Of a stretch of DNA of 64,000 nt, positions 40,704-49,873 are shown in pieces. The stretch's first letter is position 1, and each line of letters opens with the position of its first letter. Made by a program: the position numbers and the translations under genes. The stretch is taken from positions 20,971 to 84,970 of the forward strand of contig NZ_BAMX01000035.1 in assembly GCF_000963965.1 (NCBI RefSeq), written 5' to 3'. This stretch comes from Acetobacter orientalis. Lineage in GTDB: Bacteria > Pseudomonadota > Alphaproteobacteria > Acetobacterales > Acetobacteraceae. The notes below the pieces were generated by a model, which was not told where the DNA came from, searched no databases, and worked only from the letters and a program-made list of their open reading frames with translations.

Positions 40704-43700
40704 GGAGTAGGCTGGCCTTGTGCGGCGGTGTGTTTACGGTTGCGCCACGCTGCCCAGCGGTGGCCCCATGTATCAAGCGTGAAATAGATAACCGGGGTTG
40801 TAAAAAGGGTTAGTAACTGCGACAGCGCCAGCCCCCCGATAATGGCTAAACCAAGCGGAAACCGCAGCTCAGACCCTGTGCCTTGCGAAATAACCATAGG
40901 TACAGCGCCCAGCATGGCGGCAAGGGTGGTCATGAGAATAGGGCGGAAACGCAGGGTTGCGGCTTGCCTGATAGACTGGAGAGAGTCCATGCCGTGCTCG
41001 CGCTCTGCCTCTAGGGCAAAGTCGATCATCATGATGGCGTTTTTCTTAACAATACCGATCAGCAACACAATGCCGATAATACCCATGACATCTAGCCCGG
41101 CCCCGGCCACCCAAAGAGTAAGCAGCGCACCAATAGCGGCGGAGGGCAGGGTAGAGAGAATGGTAATGGGGTGGATAAAGCTTTCGTACAAAATACCCAG
41201 CACAATATAGACAGCAATAAGAGCGGCAGCCACCAGAAACAGCTCGTTACTGAGCGAGCCTTCAAAGGCTGCGGCTGTACCTTGGAACGAGGTCTGGAAA
41301 GAGCTGGGGAGTTTAATTTCTTCCTCAACTTTACGAATGGCGGTTGTGGCATCTCCTAACGAGTAGCCGGGGGCTAGGTTAAAGGAGATGGTGGTAGCCG
41401 GAAACTGCCCAAAATGCGTAATAAGCAGCGGTGCGGTGCTGTGGGTTACTGTGGTAACCGCAGGCAGGGGCACTAACCCAGAGGTAGGGGAGCGGGTAGG
41501 GCCGGAGCTACTTTCGCCCGAGTTGCCGCTTATACCGGGCAGGTACAACTGGTTGAGAGAGAACAGGCTGCTTTGAAAGCGAGGGTCTGCCTCTAAAATA
41601 ACGCGGTATTGGTTAGACTGTGTGTAGATGGTTGAAATTTGGCGCTGGCCAAATGAGTCATACAACACGTTGTCTATGGTTTGTGGGGTGATGGAGTAAC
41701 GCGCACCTGTTGTACGGTCTAGCGTAACCTTGGCCACCAAACCCTGTGCCTGTAGGTCTGATGTGACATCAGACAAAGCAGGTTCAGCCCGCAGGCGCTC
41801 GAGCAGCTTGGGTACCCATGTTTTAAAGGCGTCGTATTCTGGGTTTTCAAGCAAAAACTGGTACTGTGTTGCGGTAACTGTTGTATCGAGCGACAGGTCT
41901 TGAATGGGCTGCATATATAGTTTTATGCCAGCGACCTGCGCGGTTTCTTGCGACAGGCGGCGGGCAATTTCTGCTGCACTGCTGCTGCGGCTGTCATGGT
42001 CTTTCAGGTTAATAAGAAAGCGACCCTGATTAAGCGTAGCGTTTTGCCCATCTACCCCCACGAAAGAGGAAAGAGAGACCACATCTGGGTCTTTGAGAAT
42101 AGCTTTTGCCAGCTCTTGCTGGTGGGTTTTCATGCTCTCGAACGAGATAGACTGCGCCGCAACCGAAATGCCCTGAATAACCCCGGTATCTTGCTCGGGG
42201 AAAAAGCCTTTGGGAATAACGTAGGCCAGCACCCCGGTAAGCACCAACGTGCCCAGGGCTACCATAAGGGTTGTAACGCGGTAGGCGAGCACGACATCTA
42301 ACGCGCGGTCATAGGCGGCAATGAGTTTTTCGGTTGCGACCTCAACACGCGCAGACCAACGCTGGAAGCGTGTTGTGGCGCTGCCTGCATCATGTGGGCG
42401 TTCTGTTAAAATGCGCGCGCACATCATGGGCACAAGTGTGAGGGAGACAACCGCAGACAGCACAATGGTGACTGCGAGTGTAAGGGCGAACTCATGAAAG
42501 AGCCGGCCCACGACATCACCCATGAAGAGGAGTGGAATAAGCACGGCAATAAGAGAGACGGTAAGGGAGATAATGGTAAACCCAATTTCTCCTGCCCCTT
42601 TAATAGAGGCCGCCATGCGGTCTTCACCCGCTTCGACATAGCGGGAGATGTTTTCAATCATCACGATAGCATCATCAACCACGAAGCCGGTTGCGATGGT
42701 AAGTGCCATGAGTGAGAGGTTATCGAGCGAGAAGCCCAGCAGATACATAATGGCCAGCGTGCCCACAATAGAAAGCGGCACCGACAGGCTGGGAATAATG
42801 GTGGCAGGGATATTACGCAGAAAGACGAAAATAACCGCCACAACCAGAATAAGCGCAAGAAACAGCTCGAATTCAACATCTGCCACAGAGGCGCGAATGG
42901 TAGTGGTGCGGTCTGTAAGGGGTACAATATCAATACCCGGTGGCAAAGACTGCCGTAAAACCGGCAATGCGGCCTTAATATTATCGACCACCGCAATAAC
43001 GTTGGCACCGGGCTGGCGCTGTACGTTCATGATAAGGGCTGGGGTGGTGTTAGACCATGCGGCAAGTTGTGTGTTTTCTGCCCCAATAACCACAGAGGCA
43101 ACATCACGAATACGGATAGGCCCGCTGTTTTGGTAGGCAATAACCTGATTAAGCAGGGTATCTATAGAGGTAATCTGGCCATCTACCCGCAAGGTGGCAG
43201 CACGGGTTGCGCCATCGAACGTGCCGGTAGGGGAGTTGATGTTGACGTTGCCGATAGTGGTACGCAACGTATCAAGGTCTATGCCGTAAGAGGTGAGTTT
43301 GGGAATATTAACCCGCACCCGAATAGCCTTACGATTACCCCCAGACAGTGAGACAAGCCCTACACCAGAAATCTGACTAATTTTCTGGGCGAGGCGAGTG
43401 TCAACGTAATCTTCTACTTCTGGCAGAGGTATGGTGGCAGAGGTAATACCCAGCGTAAGAACGGGGGTATCTGCCGGGTTAACCTTGGCGTAAGTGGGCG
43501 GGGCCGGAAGGTCTGTTGGTAGCAGGGAGTTGGCCTGGTTAATGGCCGCCTGTACCTCTTGCTCGGCCACATCCATAGACATGGTGAGGTTAAAACGCAG
43601 TGTAATGACAGACGCCCCACCAGAAGAGCGTGATGTCATTTGGTCTAGGCCGGGCATTTGCCCAAACTGCGTTTCAAGCGGGGCGGTAACCGATGTTGCC

Positions 43701-43876
43701 ATAACATCTGGCCCCGCACCGGGGTAGAAAGTTTCTACCGTAATGGTGGGGTAATCAACCTGTGGTAGGGCTGATACAGGCAGAAAATGGTAGCCTAAAA
43801 GCCCTGCCATAAGAATGGCGAACATGAGCAGGGTTGTGGCAACGGGCCTGCGTATAAAGAGAGCAGAAGGGTTCAC
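40700..43876 (-). CDS. RND efflux permease, MdtB-like
   Basis: Partner pump of the operon, 1058 residues. The N-terminus has [20 protein letters not shown] and [19 protein letters not shown]; the proton-relay aspartates are D401-D402 in [14 protein letters not shown]. Two large periplasmic loops separate helices 1-2 and 7-8. It overlaps the adaptor stop (4 nt) and the second pump start (4 nt). The tandem of two distinct pumps with one adaptor is the MdtABC plan; in E. coli that system exports bile salts and novobiocin. Confidence 0.93.
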   Translation of the reverse strand: MNPSALFIRRPVATTLLMFAILMAGLLGYHFLPVSALPQVDYPTITVETFYPGAGPDVMATSVTAPLETQFGQMPGLDQMTSRSSGGASVITLRFNLTMSMDVAEQEVQAAINQANSLLPTDLPAPPTYAKVNPADTPVLTLGITSATIPLPEVEDYVDTRLAQKISQISGVGLVSLSGGNRKAIRVRVNIPKLTSYGIDLDTLRTTIGNVNINSPTGTFDGATRAATLRVDGQITSIDTLLNQVIAYQNSGPIRIRDVASVVIGAENTQLAAWSNTTPALIMNVQRQPGANVIAVVDNIKAALPVLRQSLPPGIDIVPLTDRTTTIRASVADVEFELFLALILVVAVIFVFLRNIPATIIPSLSVPLSIVGTLAIMYLLGFSLDNLSLMALTIATGFVVDDAIVMIENISRYVEAGEDRMAASIKGAGEIGFTIISLTVSLIAVLIPLLFMGDVVGRLFHEFALTLAVTIVLSAVVSLTLVPMMCARILTERPHDAGSATTRFQRWSARVEVATEKLIAAYDRALDVVLAYRVTTLMVALGTLVLTGVLAYVIPKGFFPEQDTGVIQGISVAAQSISFESMKTHQQELAKAILKDPDVVSLSSFVGVDGQNATLNQGRFLINLKDHDSRSSSAAEIARRLSQETAQVAGIKLYMQPIQDLSLDTTVTATQYQFLLENPEYDAFKTWVPKLLERLRAEPALSDVTSDLQAQGLVAKVTLDRTTGARYSITPQTIDNVLYDSFGQRQISTIYTQSNQYRVILEADPRFQSSLFSLNQLYLPGISGNSGESSSGPTRSPTSGLVPLPAVTTVTHSTAPLLITHFGQFPATTISFNLAPGYSLGDATTAIRKVEEEIKLPSSFQTSFQGTAAAFEGSLSNELFLVAAALIAVYIVLGILYESFIHPITILSTLPSAAIGALLTLWVAGAGLDVMGIIGIVLLIGIVKKNAIMMIDFALEAEREHGMDSLQSIRQAATLRFRPILMTTLAAMLGAVPMVISQGTGSELRFPLGLAIIGGLALSQLLTLFTTPVIYFTLDTWGHRWAAWRNRKHTAAQGQPTP

Positions 43877-45156
43877 TGCGGTGATGCGCCTGCTGTGGTG
43901 TCAGATTGTGTGGGGCTGCTTGGTGCGGGAATGGTCACTTTAGAACCAGCACGCAGGTGGTCTGTGCCGTCTGTTACCACGCGATCGCCTACTTTTAGGC
44001 CAGAGCTGACAACGGTGTGAGTGCCATCAGAAATGCCCACGGTAACGGGCTGCACGGCCACCGTGTTGTCTTCTTTTACTACATAGACAAACTGGCCAGA
44101 CGGCCCGGTTTGCAGAGACGCGGCTGGTACGAGAATGACGTTTTGCAGTGTTTTTACCAGCAGGTGTGCATTAACAAACTGGTTAGGGAACAGGTGCTCG
44201 TCTGTGTTTTTGTAAATAGCACGTAAGCGCACAGTACCGGTGGCGGTATCTATTTGGCTATCGAGCACGCTTACGGTGCCATCTGCTATTTTATGGGTGT
44301 TAGCACTGTCCCATGCTTCAACGGGTAGGGAGCCGTGCTGTTGCAGTTCTTCTGCTACTTCTGGCAACTGGTCTTGCGGGAGGGTAAAAATAACCGAGAT
44401 GGGCTGCATCTGGGTTAAAATAGCAAGCCCGCCAGACTGCCCGGCAGAAATATAGTTGCCACGGTCAACCGCACGAATACCAATGCGCCCGTCAACTGGC
44501 GCCGTAATATGGCAATAAATAAGCTGGAGTTTTTGCGCATCAACCTGCGCTTGGTCAGACTTTACCGTGCCTTCTAGCTGCTGCACCAGAAATTCTTGGT
44601 TGCGGGCAGTCAGGGCATCAATACTGTCTTGTTTAATAAGGCGTTGGTAGCGTGTGTTGTTAACGCGGGCTTGGTCAAGCTCGGCTTTGTCTCGGGCAAG
44701 CTGGCCTTCATATTGGTCGAGCAGAACCTGATAGGGGCGCGGGTCTATAATGGCCAGCAGGTCGCCTTTGTGCACATGTTGCCCTTCAGTAAAGAGCACA
44801 TCTGTCAGGTAGCCTTCTACGCGGGTTTGTACGGTTACGTTGGTTATGGGTACGACAGTGCCAAGTTCGGTCAGGTTAACGGGCATGGTGCCGTTTTCGA
44901 CCGTTTGTACGGCTACGGGCTGGGCATCTGTACCGGCGTTGGCTGCGCTGCCGCCAGCGGTAACTGTTTGTTGTGTGCTGTGGCGGCGGTGGTGCTTGCC
45001 GTTGGTTTGCGTGGTGCTATGGGGGCGCAACAGCACAAAGCCGAGCGCGCAAAGACCTATAATAGCAACGCCGCCCCACAGGAGGCGTTTTTTCTTGCCG
45101 GTTTTGGGGGCGGGAGAGGGTGAATCGGAGCGAGGGTCCGTGGGTTGGTTATCCAT
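43873..45156 (-). CDS. RND efflux periplasmic adaptor, MdtA-like
   Basis: Adaptor of the MdtABC-like system, 427 residues. A Lys-rich N-terminus ([23 protein letters not shown], membrane anchor near residues 24-42) is followed by a His/Gln/Thr-rich linker, the first lipoyl half ([20 protein letters not shown]), the alpha-hairpin, and the second half [20 protein letters not shown]. The C-terminal tail is Ser/Pro/Thr-rich. First gene of the four-gene minus-strand operon. Confidence 0.93.
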   Translation of the reverse strand: MDNQPTDPRSDSPSPAPKTGKKKRLLWGGVAIIGLCALGFVLLRPHSTTQTNGKHHRRHSTQQTVTAGGSAANAGTDAQPVAVQTVENGTMPVNLTELGTVVPITNVTVQTRVEGYLTDVLFTEGQHVHKGDLLAIIDPRPYQVLLDQYEGQLARDKAELDQARVNNTRYQRLIKQDSIDALTARNQEFLVQQLEGTVKSDQAQVDAQKLQLIYCHITAPVDGRIGIRAVDRGNYISAGQSGGLAILTQMQPISVIFTLPQDQLPEVAEELQQHGSLPVEAWDSANTHKIADGTVSVLDSQIDTATGTVRLRAIYKNTDEHLFPNQFVNAHLLVKTLQNVILVPAASLQTGPSGQFVYVVKEDNTVAVQPVTVGISDGTHTVVSSGLKVGDRVVTDGTDHLRAGSKVTIPAPSSPTQSDTTAGASPQ

Positions 45157-45244
45157 GAGGCGCGCGGGTCGTTCACCTAATACATCAAATGAAAAACAGG
45201 TACGGCCATAAAGGCAACACCCATCGGAGCTATAAGTGCGCCAG

Positions 45245-45273
45245 ATATCTTAGCTCTTGCTCTGGAGTTTCAA
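45245..45273 (-). promoter_or_regulatory. Candidate promoter of the mdtABC-like operon
   Basis: On the minus strand TTGAAA (plus coordinates 45268-45273) and AGATAT (45245-45250) are 17 nt apart, about 90 nt before the adaptor start. The -35 overlaps one arm of a dyad (see next entry). Confidence 0.4.
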
Positions 45274-45320
45274 TGCGATGGGGGCCATTGAAACGAATGA
45301 GCTGATGCCTGACGCAGGCA
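45267..45320. promoter_or_regulatory. Two dyads upstream of the mdtA-like gene
   Basis: GTTTCAAT (45267-45274) and ATTGAAAC (45287-45294) form an 8-bp inverted repeat with a 12-nt centre, one arm covering the putative -35. Nearby TGCCTG-ACG-CAGGCA (45306-45320) is a second dyad. Either could bind a regulator; no regulator gene is linked in this window. Confidence 0.4.
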
Positions 45321-45433
45321 GAAATATGAGCGTATCCTAGTTTTGGCGGTGCTTCCAAGCCTGTTGTGGAAAAAAAGACTGATTTAAATAAAAAATTAAA
45401 ATGGTACGGGGTCGTAAAGGTTTGCCAAGGTGC

Positions 45434-46828
45434 TTAGCCTTTTTTGCCGCTCAGTGCGGCCCCCGCATTGGGTTTTAGCCGGGTTGAAATTGGAGCGGCT
45501 AAAAAGGAAATGAACCCAACCACTAAAAACGCCACCATAAAGTCGTGTGCAATGGGTTGGGTGCGTGCGTTAAATTGGCAAGAAAAGGTTAGGGTGCCAG
45601 CGGCAATACAAATACCCAGAGAGAGCATAAGCTGCTGCATGGTAGCGTACAGGCTGGTGGCGGCACTCATGCGCGTGGCCGAAATGTCGGCATAGGCAAT
45701 GGTGTTATAAGCCGAAAACTGAATGGATTGCGCCATGCCTGCGGCAAGAAGAATAAGCGTTAAGGGCCAAAGCGGTTGGCCCGCATGGTAGCAGGCGATA
45801 AGGGCTGCCAAGAGGCCAGCAGAAAACCCATTGGCAATAAGCACACGCCTAAAGCCCCATTTGCGTAAAATGGCGGGTACAAAGGGGCGCATGGCAATGG
45901 CGCCGACAGGCGCACAAAAGGTGATCATGCCGCTTTGAGCGGCCGTTAACCCTGTGCCTATTTGTAAAAAGGTAGGCAGCAAAAAGGGAAAGGCTCCTAC
46001 CGCAATGCGTGATGCCGCCCCGCCCAAGACGGAAATACGAAATGTACTGGTTTTAAAAAGCCTGAAGTCGAGCAGGGGGGCTGCAAGGCTGTGGGCATGT
46101 AAGCCGTAAATACCCATAAGCGCACACCCTATAAGCAGCAATGCCAGCAAAAGTGTGTGGGTGCCTTGGTTGTGGCTAAAGAGCTCGGCCACGATAGAGA
46201 GTATGGCCAGCCCGCCCCCGGCAAAAACAAGGCCGCGTAGGTCAAACGGTGGGGGGTGCTCTGCTTTCACCTCGGGTATAAAGAGGCGGGTAAGGAGTAG
46301 CCCCACAATACCTACGGGAATATTGAGGTAAAAGTTCCACCGCCAAGACAGGTAGGTTGTAATAAAGCCGCCTACTACGGGCCCAAGAAGGGGGCCGAGG
46401 GTGGCGGGCAGCATCATCCATGTCATGGTGCGTACCAGCTCTTCACGCGGGGTGCTGCGCAGCACCACTAAGCGGCCTACCGGCACCATAAGAGCGCCGC
46501 CAATGCCTTGCAAAGTGCGCATACAAGCCAGAAACAGAAGGCTATGCGCAGAGGCGCACGCAACAGAGCACAGCACAAACATAACAATGGCACCGCTTAG
46601 TACGGTGCGGCTGCCCAAGCGGTCTGCCAATGCGCCAGAAGCGGGAATAAATATAGCTAGACCCACAATGTAAGCGGTTAATGCAACGGAGGTTGCAACC
46701 GTATCGACGTGTAAACTGTTAGCTATAGCTGGCAGGGCGGTTGAGAGAATGGTGCCATCGAGTTGCTCCATGAAAAGCATGGACGCAACAATAAGAGCGG
46801 TAAGATGGGTACGACTGAGAGACACCAT
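45434..46828 (-). CDS. DHA2-family MFS drug transporter (EmrB/QacA type)
   Basis: Proton-driven multidrug exporter with about fourteen membrane segments. From ATG 46828 it has 464 residues, starting MVSLSRTHLTALIVASMLFM. It shows the family motif C (TLGPLLGPVVGGFI) and the start motif EQLDGTILSTALPAIA. A GTG at 46918 would add 30 polar residues; I prefer the ATG because the longer form leaves no promoter room for the divergent csbD-like gene, but neither has a good Shine-Dalgarno. It stands alone, without an EmrA-type adaptor. Confidence 0.88.
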   Translation of the reverse strand: MVSLSRTHLTALIVASMLFMEQLDGTILSTALPAIANSLHVDTVATSVALTAYIVGLAIFIPASGALADRLGSRTVLSGAIVMFVLCSVACASAHSLLFLACMRTLQGIGGALMVPVGRLVVLRSTPREELVRTMTWMMLPATLGPLLGPVVGGFITTYLSWRWNFYLNIPVGIVGLLLTRLFIPEVKAEHPPPFDLRGLVFAGGGLAILSIVAELFSHNQGTHTLLLALLLIGCALMGIYGLHAHSLAAPLLDFRLFKTSTFRISVLGGAASRIAVGAFPFLLPTFLQIGTGLTAAQSGMITFCAPVGAIAMRPFVPAILRKWGFRRVLIANGFSAGLLAALIACYHAGQPLWPLTLILLAAGMAQSIQFSAYNTIAYADISATRMSAATSLYATMQQLMLSLGICIAAGTLTFSCQFNARTQPIAHDFMVAFLVVGFISFLAAPISTRLKPNAGAALSGKKG

Positions 46829-46939
46829 GCTAGCCAGAGACGCGTTTTTGCGTTCTGATGCAACAGCCAAGCCACCTGTTTGATGTTCTTTTTTAGAAAA
46901 CCAAGCGGGTGGTGACACGAAACTTAAAGGGGAAAGCCA

Positions 46940-47245
46940 ATGGCTAACGATAAGCTGAAAACAGTTGCAAACAAAGTTGAAGGTCTGGCCGAAGAAGCAA
47001 AAGGCCGCGTGAAAGACGCTGCTGGCGGCCTGACAGGCGACCTTGGCTTACAGGCTGAAGGGAAGTTTGAGCAGTTTACCGGCCACGCCCAGCAGGACTT
47101 TGCAGACCTGTATGAAGAAGGTGAGGGCGTTGTAGAAAAAGCCGTAACCTTTGTGCGCGATAAACCCTTGTTGTCATTGGGTGTTGTGTCTGTTGTTGGG
47201 CTGCTGGTGGGCTGGTTGTTCTTCCCACGTGGTAAGCGTTCCTGA
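46940..47245 (+). CDS. CsbD-like stress protein with C-terminal membrane anchor
   Basis: A 101-residue protein. The N-terminal CsbD repeat (KVEGLAEEAKGRVKDAAGGL, then GDLGLQAEGKFEQFTGHAQQ) is followed by a charged linker and one membrane segment (PLLSLGVVSVVGLLVGWLFF) ending in RGKRS. CsbD proteins are induced by general stress in other bacteria; their biochemical role is unknown. The anchored form combines CsbD with a DUF883-like tail. AAAGGGGAAAG lies upstream of the ATG. It transcribes away from the DHA2 gene and towards the ccrM leader. Confidence 0.88.
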   Translation: MANDKLKTVANKVEGLAEEAKGRVKDAAGGLTGDLGLQAEGKFEQFTGHAQQDFADLYEEGEGVVEKAVTFVRDKPLLSLGVVSVVGLLVGWLFFPRGKRS

Positions 47246-47252
47246 AAATTTC

Positions 47253-47344
47253 TTGACTCCGAGTCTTGCGCTCGGAGTCAAAAAGTGATTCTCCTTGCCT
47301 CACAGAGTCGCTGTTGATGCGACTCGGCAATTTTAGCCGAGTCG
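47253..47344 (+). promoter_or_regulatory. Cluster of seven GANTC sites in three hairpins upstream of rnhB-ccrM
   Basis: GANTC occurs at 47255, 47261, 47275, 47287, 47305, 47321 and 47339 (first base of each), seven in 89 bp. They lie in three inverted repeats, each with a 7-nt loop: TTGACTCCGAG/CTCGGAGTCAA (47253-47263, 47271-47281), GAGTCGC/GCGACTC (47305-47311, 47319-47325), and CGACTCGGC/GCCGAGTCG (47320-47328, 47336-47344). The last two share bases 47320-47325 and cannot form together. GANTC is the target of CcrM, encoded in the operon just downstream; in Caulobacter the ccrM promoter carries GANTC sites and is repressed by methylation. I find no convincing -35/-10 pair or CtrA box here. 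Confidence 0.85.
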
Positions 47345-47369
47345 TTTCAAATCGATGGAAAGAGGGGCA

Positions 47370-47999
47370 ATGCCAGATTTTACGCGGGAACAAGAACACG
47401 GTGGGCGTGTGGCAGGGGTGGACGAAGTGGGCCGTGGCCCGCTTGCTGGCCCGGTTGTAGCCGCTGCTGTGGTGTTTGCCGCTGGCGTGCCAGATGATTT
47501 GGCTGCCATTATTGATGATTCCAAAAAGCTCAAACCCCGCCTGCGTGAGCAGATAGCCGCCCGCTTGCCAACTGTGCCGGGCGTGGAAATTGGGGTTGGT
47601 GCCGCCTCTACCCTCGAAATTGACGATATTAATATTCACCACGCTGCCCATTTGGCGATGCAGCGTGCAGTGGGCCGCCTGCCGCGCCTGCCAGACCATG
47701 TGTTGGTTGATGGCAATAAAGCGCCAGATTTTGGGTGCAGTACCCAAACCCTCGTTGGGGGAGACCATCTGAGCCTTTCTATTGCGGCGGCCTCTATCAT
47801 CGCAAAAGTGGTGCGTGACCGCATTATGGCCCGGCTTGATGCCCGCTGGCCCGCCTACGGGTGGGAGAAAAATGCTGGCTACGGCACCGCCGTACACCGG
47901 CAGGCGCTTACCACTGTGGGGGTAACGCCCCACCACCGCAGAACATTCGGCACTGTGCGCCGGCAACTTGAACTTTTACAAAAGGAGGGCCGGGCATGA
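47370..47999 (+). CDS. rnhB: Ribonuclease HII
   Basis: Removes RNA from RNA-DNA hybrids and starts excision of ribonucleotides misincorporated in DNA. The 209-residue product from ATG 47370 has AGAGGGG directly upstream; an ATG five codons earlier (47355) has none. Catalytic motifs are [15 protein letters not shown] (Asp and Glu), DDSKKL, the Asp of VLVDGNKAP and [15 protein letters not shown]. It overlaps ccrM by 4 nt. Pairing of rnhB with ccrM is, as I recall, common in alphaproteobacteria. Confidence 0.97.
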   Translation: MPDFTREQEHGGRVAGVDEVGRGPLAGPVVAAAVVFAAGVPDDLAAIIDDSKKLKPRLREQIAARLPTVPGVEIGVGAASTLEIDDINIHHAAHLAMQRAVGRLPRLPDHVLVDGNKAPDFGCSTQTLVGGDHLSLSIAAASIIAKVVRDRIMARLDARWPAYGWEKNAGYGTAVHRQALTTVGVTPHHRRTFGTVRRQLELLQKEGRA

Positions 48000-49129
48000 G
48001 CGGCGCAAAATCAATGGGCACAGAATTGCCACTCGACCAGATTCTGCGTGGCGAATGTGTTGAAACCATGCGCGGCCTGCCATCTGGCTCTGTTGACTGC
48101 ATTTTTGCAGACCCACCATACAACCTACAGTTGCGCGGTGAATTGCGCCGCCCCGATGACTCTTTGGTTGATGGGGTAGATGACGACTGGGACAAATTTA
48201 CCGACCTGCAAGCCTACGACAAATTTACGCGTGAATGGCTGACCGAAGCGCACCGTGTGCTGCATAAAGACGGTACAATGTGGGTTATTGGCTCCTACCA
48301 TAATATTTTTCGTATTGGGGCTATTCTGCAAGACCTCGGGTTTTGGATTTTGAACGACATTGTGTGGCGTAAATCTAACCCCATGCCTAACTTTCGTGGC
48401 CGCCGCTTTACCAACGCGCACGAAACCATGATTTGGGTGGCAAAAAGCGAAACCAGCCGTTACCGCTTTAACTACCAAGCCATGAAAGCCCTTAACGATG
48501 ATGTGCAAATGCGCTCGGACTGGTACCTGCCGCTGTGCACAGGCAACGAACGCCTGCGTAACGAGCATGGCCTAAAACTGCATCCTACCCAAAAGCCAGA
48601 AAGCCTGTTGCACCGCGTGCTTTTGGCTTCAACCGCGGTGGGAGATGTTGTGCTTGACCCGTTTGCTGGCACCGGCACAACCCCCGCCATGGCCCGCCGT
48701 TTGCGCCGTCGCTTTATTGGTATTGAGCGCCACCCAGACTACGTTGCCGCTGCCCGTGCCCGTGTAGAGCGTGAAACCCCCTTGGCGGAAGAAGCTGTGC
48801 AGGCCACGCCAGACAAGCGCGAAACCCCACGCGTACCGTTTGGCAGCTTGGTTGAGCAGGGGCTTATTGCGGCTGGTGTTACGGTTTACGACAAAAAACG
48901 CCGTGTACATGCCAACGTGACCCCAGATGGCACCTTGGTAAATAGCGGCAAGCGGGCTTCTATTCATAAAATGGGGGCTATGTTGACCAACGCACCATCG
49001 TGCAATGGTTGGACATTCTGGCATTTTGAGCGCAACGGTGAGTTGTTGCCCCTTGATGTGCTGCGCCAAGAAAGTCTGGCTTTGGCACAGCAGCAAATGG
49101 CAGAAGCCTTACAAGCTGCCGTGGGGTAA
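47996..49129 (+). CDS. ccrM: Adenine-specific DNA methyltransferase CcrM (GANTC)
   Basis: Solitary cell-cycle N6-adenine methyltransferase, 377 residues. It is beta-class: the catalytic DPPY (residues 39-42, in [10 protein letters not shown]) comes before the AdoMet motif DPFAGTGTT (221-229). The C-terminal RAMA-like extension after residue 270 ([20 protein letters not shown], then [12 protein letters not shown]) is characteristic of CcrM. Specificity for GANTC is inferred from family. No restriction enzyme is nearby, in keeping with an orphan regulator. The start is coupled to rnhB and has AAAGGAGGG upstream. The seven-site GANTC leader implies feedback control. Confidence 0.95.
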   Translation: MSGAKSMGTELPLDQILRGECVETMRGLPSGSVDCIFADPPYNLQLRGELRRPDDSLVDGVDDDWDKFTDLQAYDKFTREWLTEAHRVLHKDGTMWVIGSYHNIFRIGAILQDLGFWILNDIVWRKSNPMPNFRGRRFTNAHETMIWVAKSETSRYRFNYQAMKALNDDVQMRSDWYLPLCTGNERLRNEHGLKLHPTQKPESLLHRVLLASTAVGDVVLDPFAGTGTTPAMARRLRRRFIGIERHPDYVAAARARVERETPLAEEAVQATPDKRETPRVPFGSLVEQGLIAAGVTVYDKKRRVHANVTPDGTLVNSGKRASIHKMGAMLTNAPSCNGWTFWHFERNGELLPLDVLRQESLALAQQQMAEALQAAVG

Positions 49130-49151
49130 AAAGCGCCTGTCTTTGAGGTAT

Positions 49152-49186
49152 AAAAAAAGCCGCTCACAGTATGAGCGGCTTTTTTT
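49152..49186. terminator. Bidirectional terminator after ccrM
   Basis: AAAAAAAGCCGCTC and GAGCGGCTTTTTTT form a perfect inverted repeat around a 7-nt loop, between the converging ccrM and ankyrin genes. Confidence 0.95.
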
Positions 49187-49203
49187 GTGTTTATGCGTAA
49201 AAC

Positions 49204-49800
49204 TTAGTTTCCGCTAAAGCCCAAAAAGCCAATAGAGGGGTTAGGTGTGCCACCGTTGGCCGAGCGGCGTACGCGCGCTTTGCTGCTGTCGCCCCCAATG
49301 GTGAGGTGGCCAGAGCCGTTTTCCATTTTGACGGTGGGTGTGCCGGTTGTGACTGTGCCGCGCGTGTTGGCGGCATTGTAGTCTGTGTTGCGTAGGGAGA
49401 GCAGCAGGAAGGTAATGGGGTTGCGGTTCATGTCGATAGACATGTCCAGCGGGGTTTGCCCCAGAATGTTGCGGGTGTTGAGATCTGCCCCACGGTTAAT
49501 GGATTCTTTGGCGGCCCCAATACTGCCACGGTTAATGGCATCAAACAGGGCGGCTGTTGGCTCCATGTCTGAGTTTGAGTGCTCGTTGTCGTCATCATCT
49601 TGCGAGGCGCCGGGAATGGCGGCAGGCGGGGCGGCGCGCTTGGCCTCTTTGGCTTCTTTGGCCTTTTCTTGCGCTTCTTCTGCTGCGGCTTGCTGCTCTT
49701 GCTCGCGGGCAGATTGTGCCCAGCCACAGGCAGGAAGCGCAACAGCTAAAATGCCAGTGCAGGCGAGAGTGGCCGGAAGAATGCGGAACAAGCGGGTCAT
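49204..49800 (-). CDS. Secreted ankyrin-repeat protein
   Basis: A 198-residue protein with a signal peptide (MTRLFRILPATLACTGILAV, cleavage after about WAQS). A Glu/Ala/Lys-rich probable coiled coil at about 33-58 (QEQQAAAEEAQEKAKEAKEA) is followed by an Asp-rich stretch and about two ankyrin units (AALFDAINRGSIGAAKESI, then GADLNTRNILGQTPLDMSI). The C-terminal Gly/Asn/Ser-rich tail ends in GFLGFSGN. It probably acts in the periplasm by binding another protein; the partner is unknown. Confidence 0.8.
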   Translation of the reverse strand: MTRLFRILPATLACTGILAVALPACGWAQSAREQEQQAAAEEAQEKAKEAKEAKRAAPPAAIPGASQDDDDNEHSNSDMEPTAALFDAINRGSIGAAKESINRGADLNTRNILGQTPLDMSIDMNRNPITFLLLSLRNTDYNAANTRGTVTTGTPTVKMENGSGHLTIGGDSSKARVRRSANGGTPNPSIGFLGFSGN

Positions 49801-49873
49801 GTTCTGTCCATACGGGAAACGGTACCTGAGAAGCTAACACATTGCCACGGGCGCGGGAAGCAGTGGGCGCGGG

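Noticed and set aside
47253..47281. First GANTC dyad as an intrinsic terminator for the csbD-like gene
   Set aside because: The stem is good, but the 3' side is followed by AAAAAGTG on the plus strand and by AAGAAATT on the minus strand, so there is no proper U-tract in either direction.
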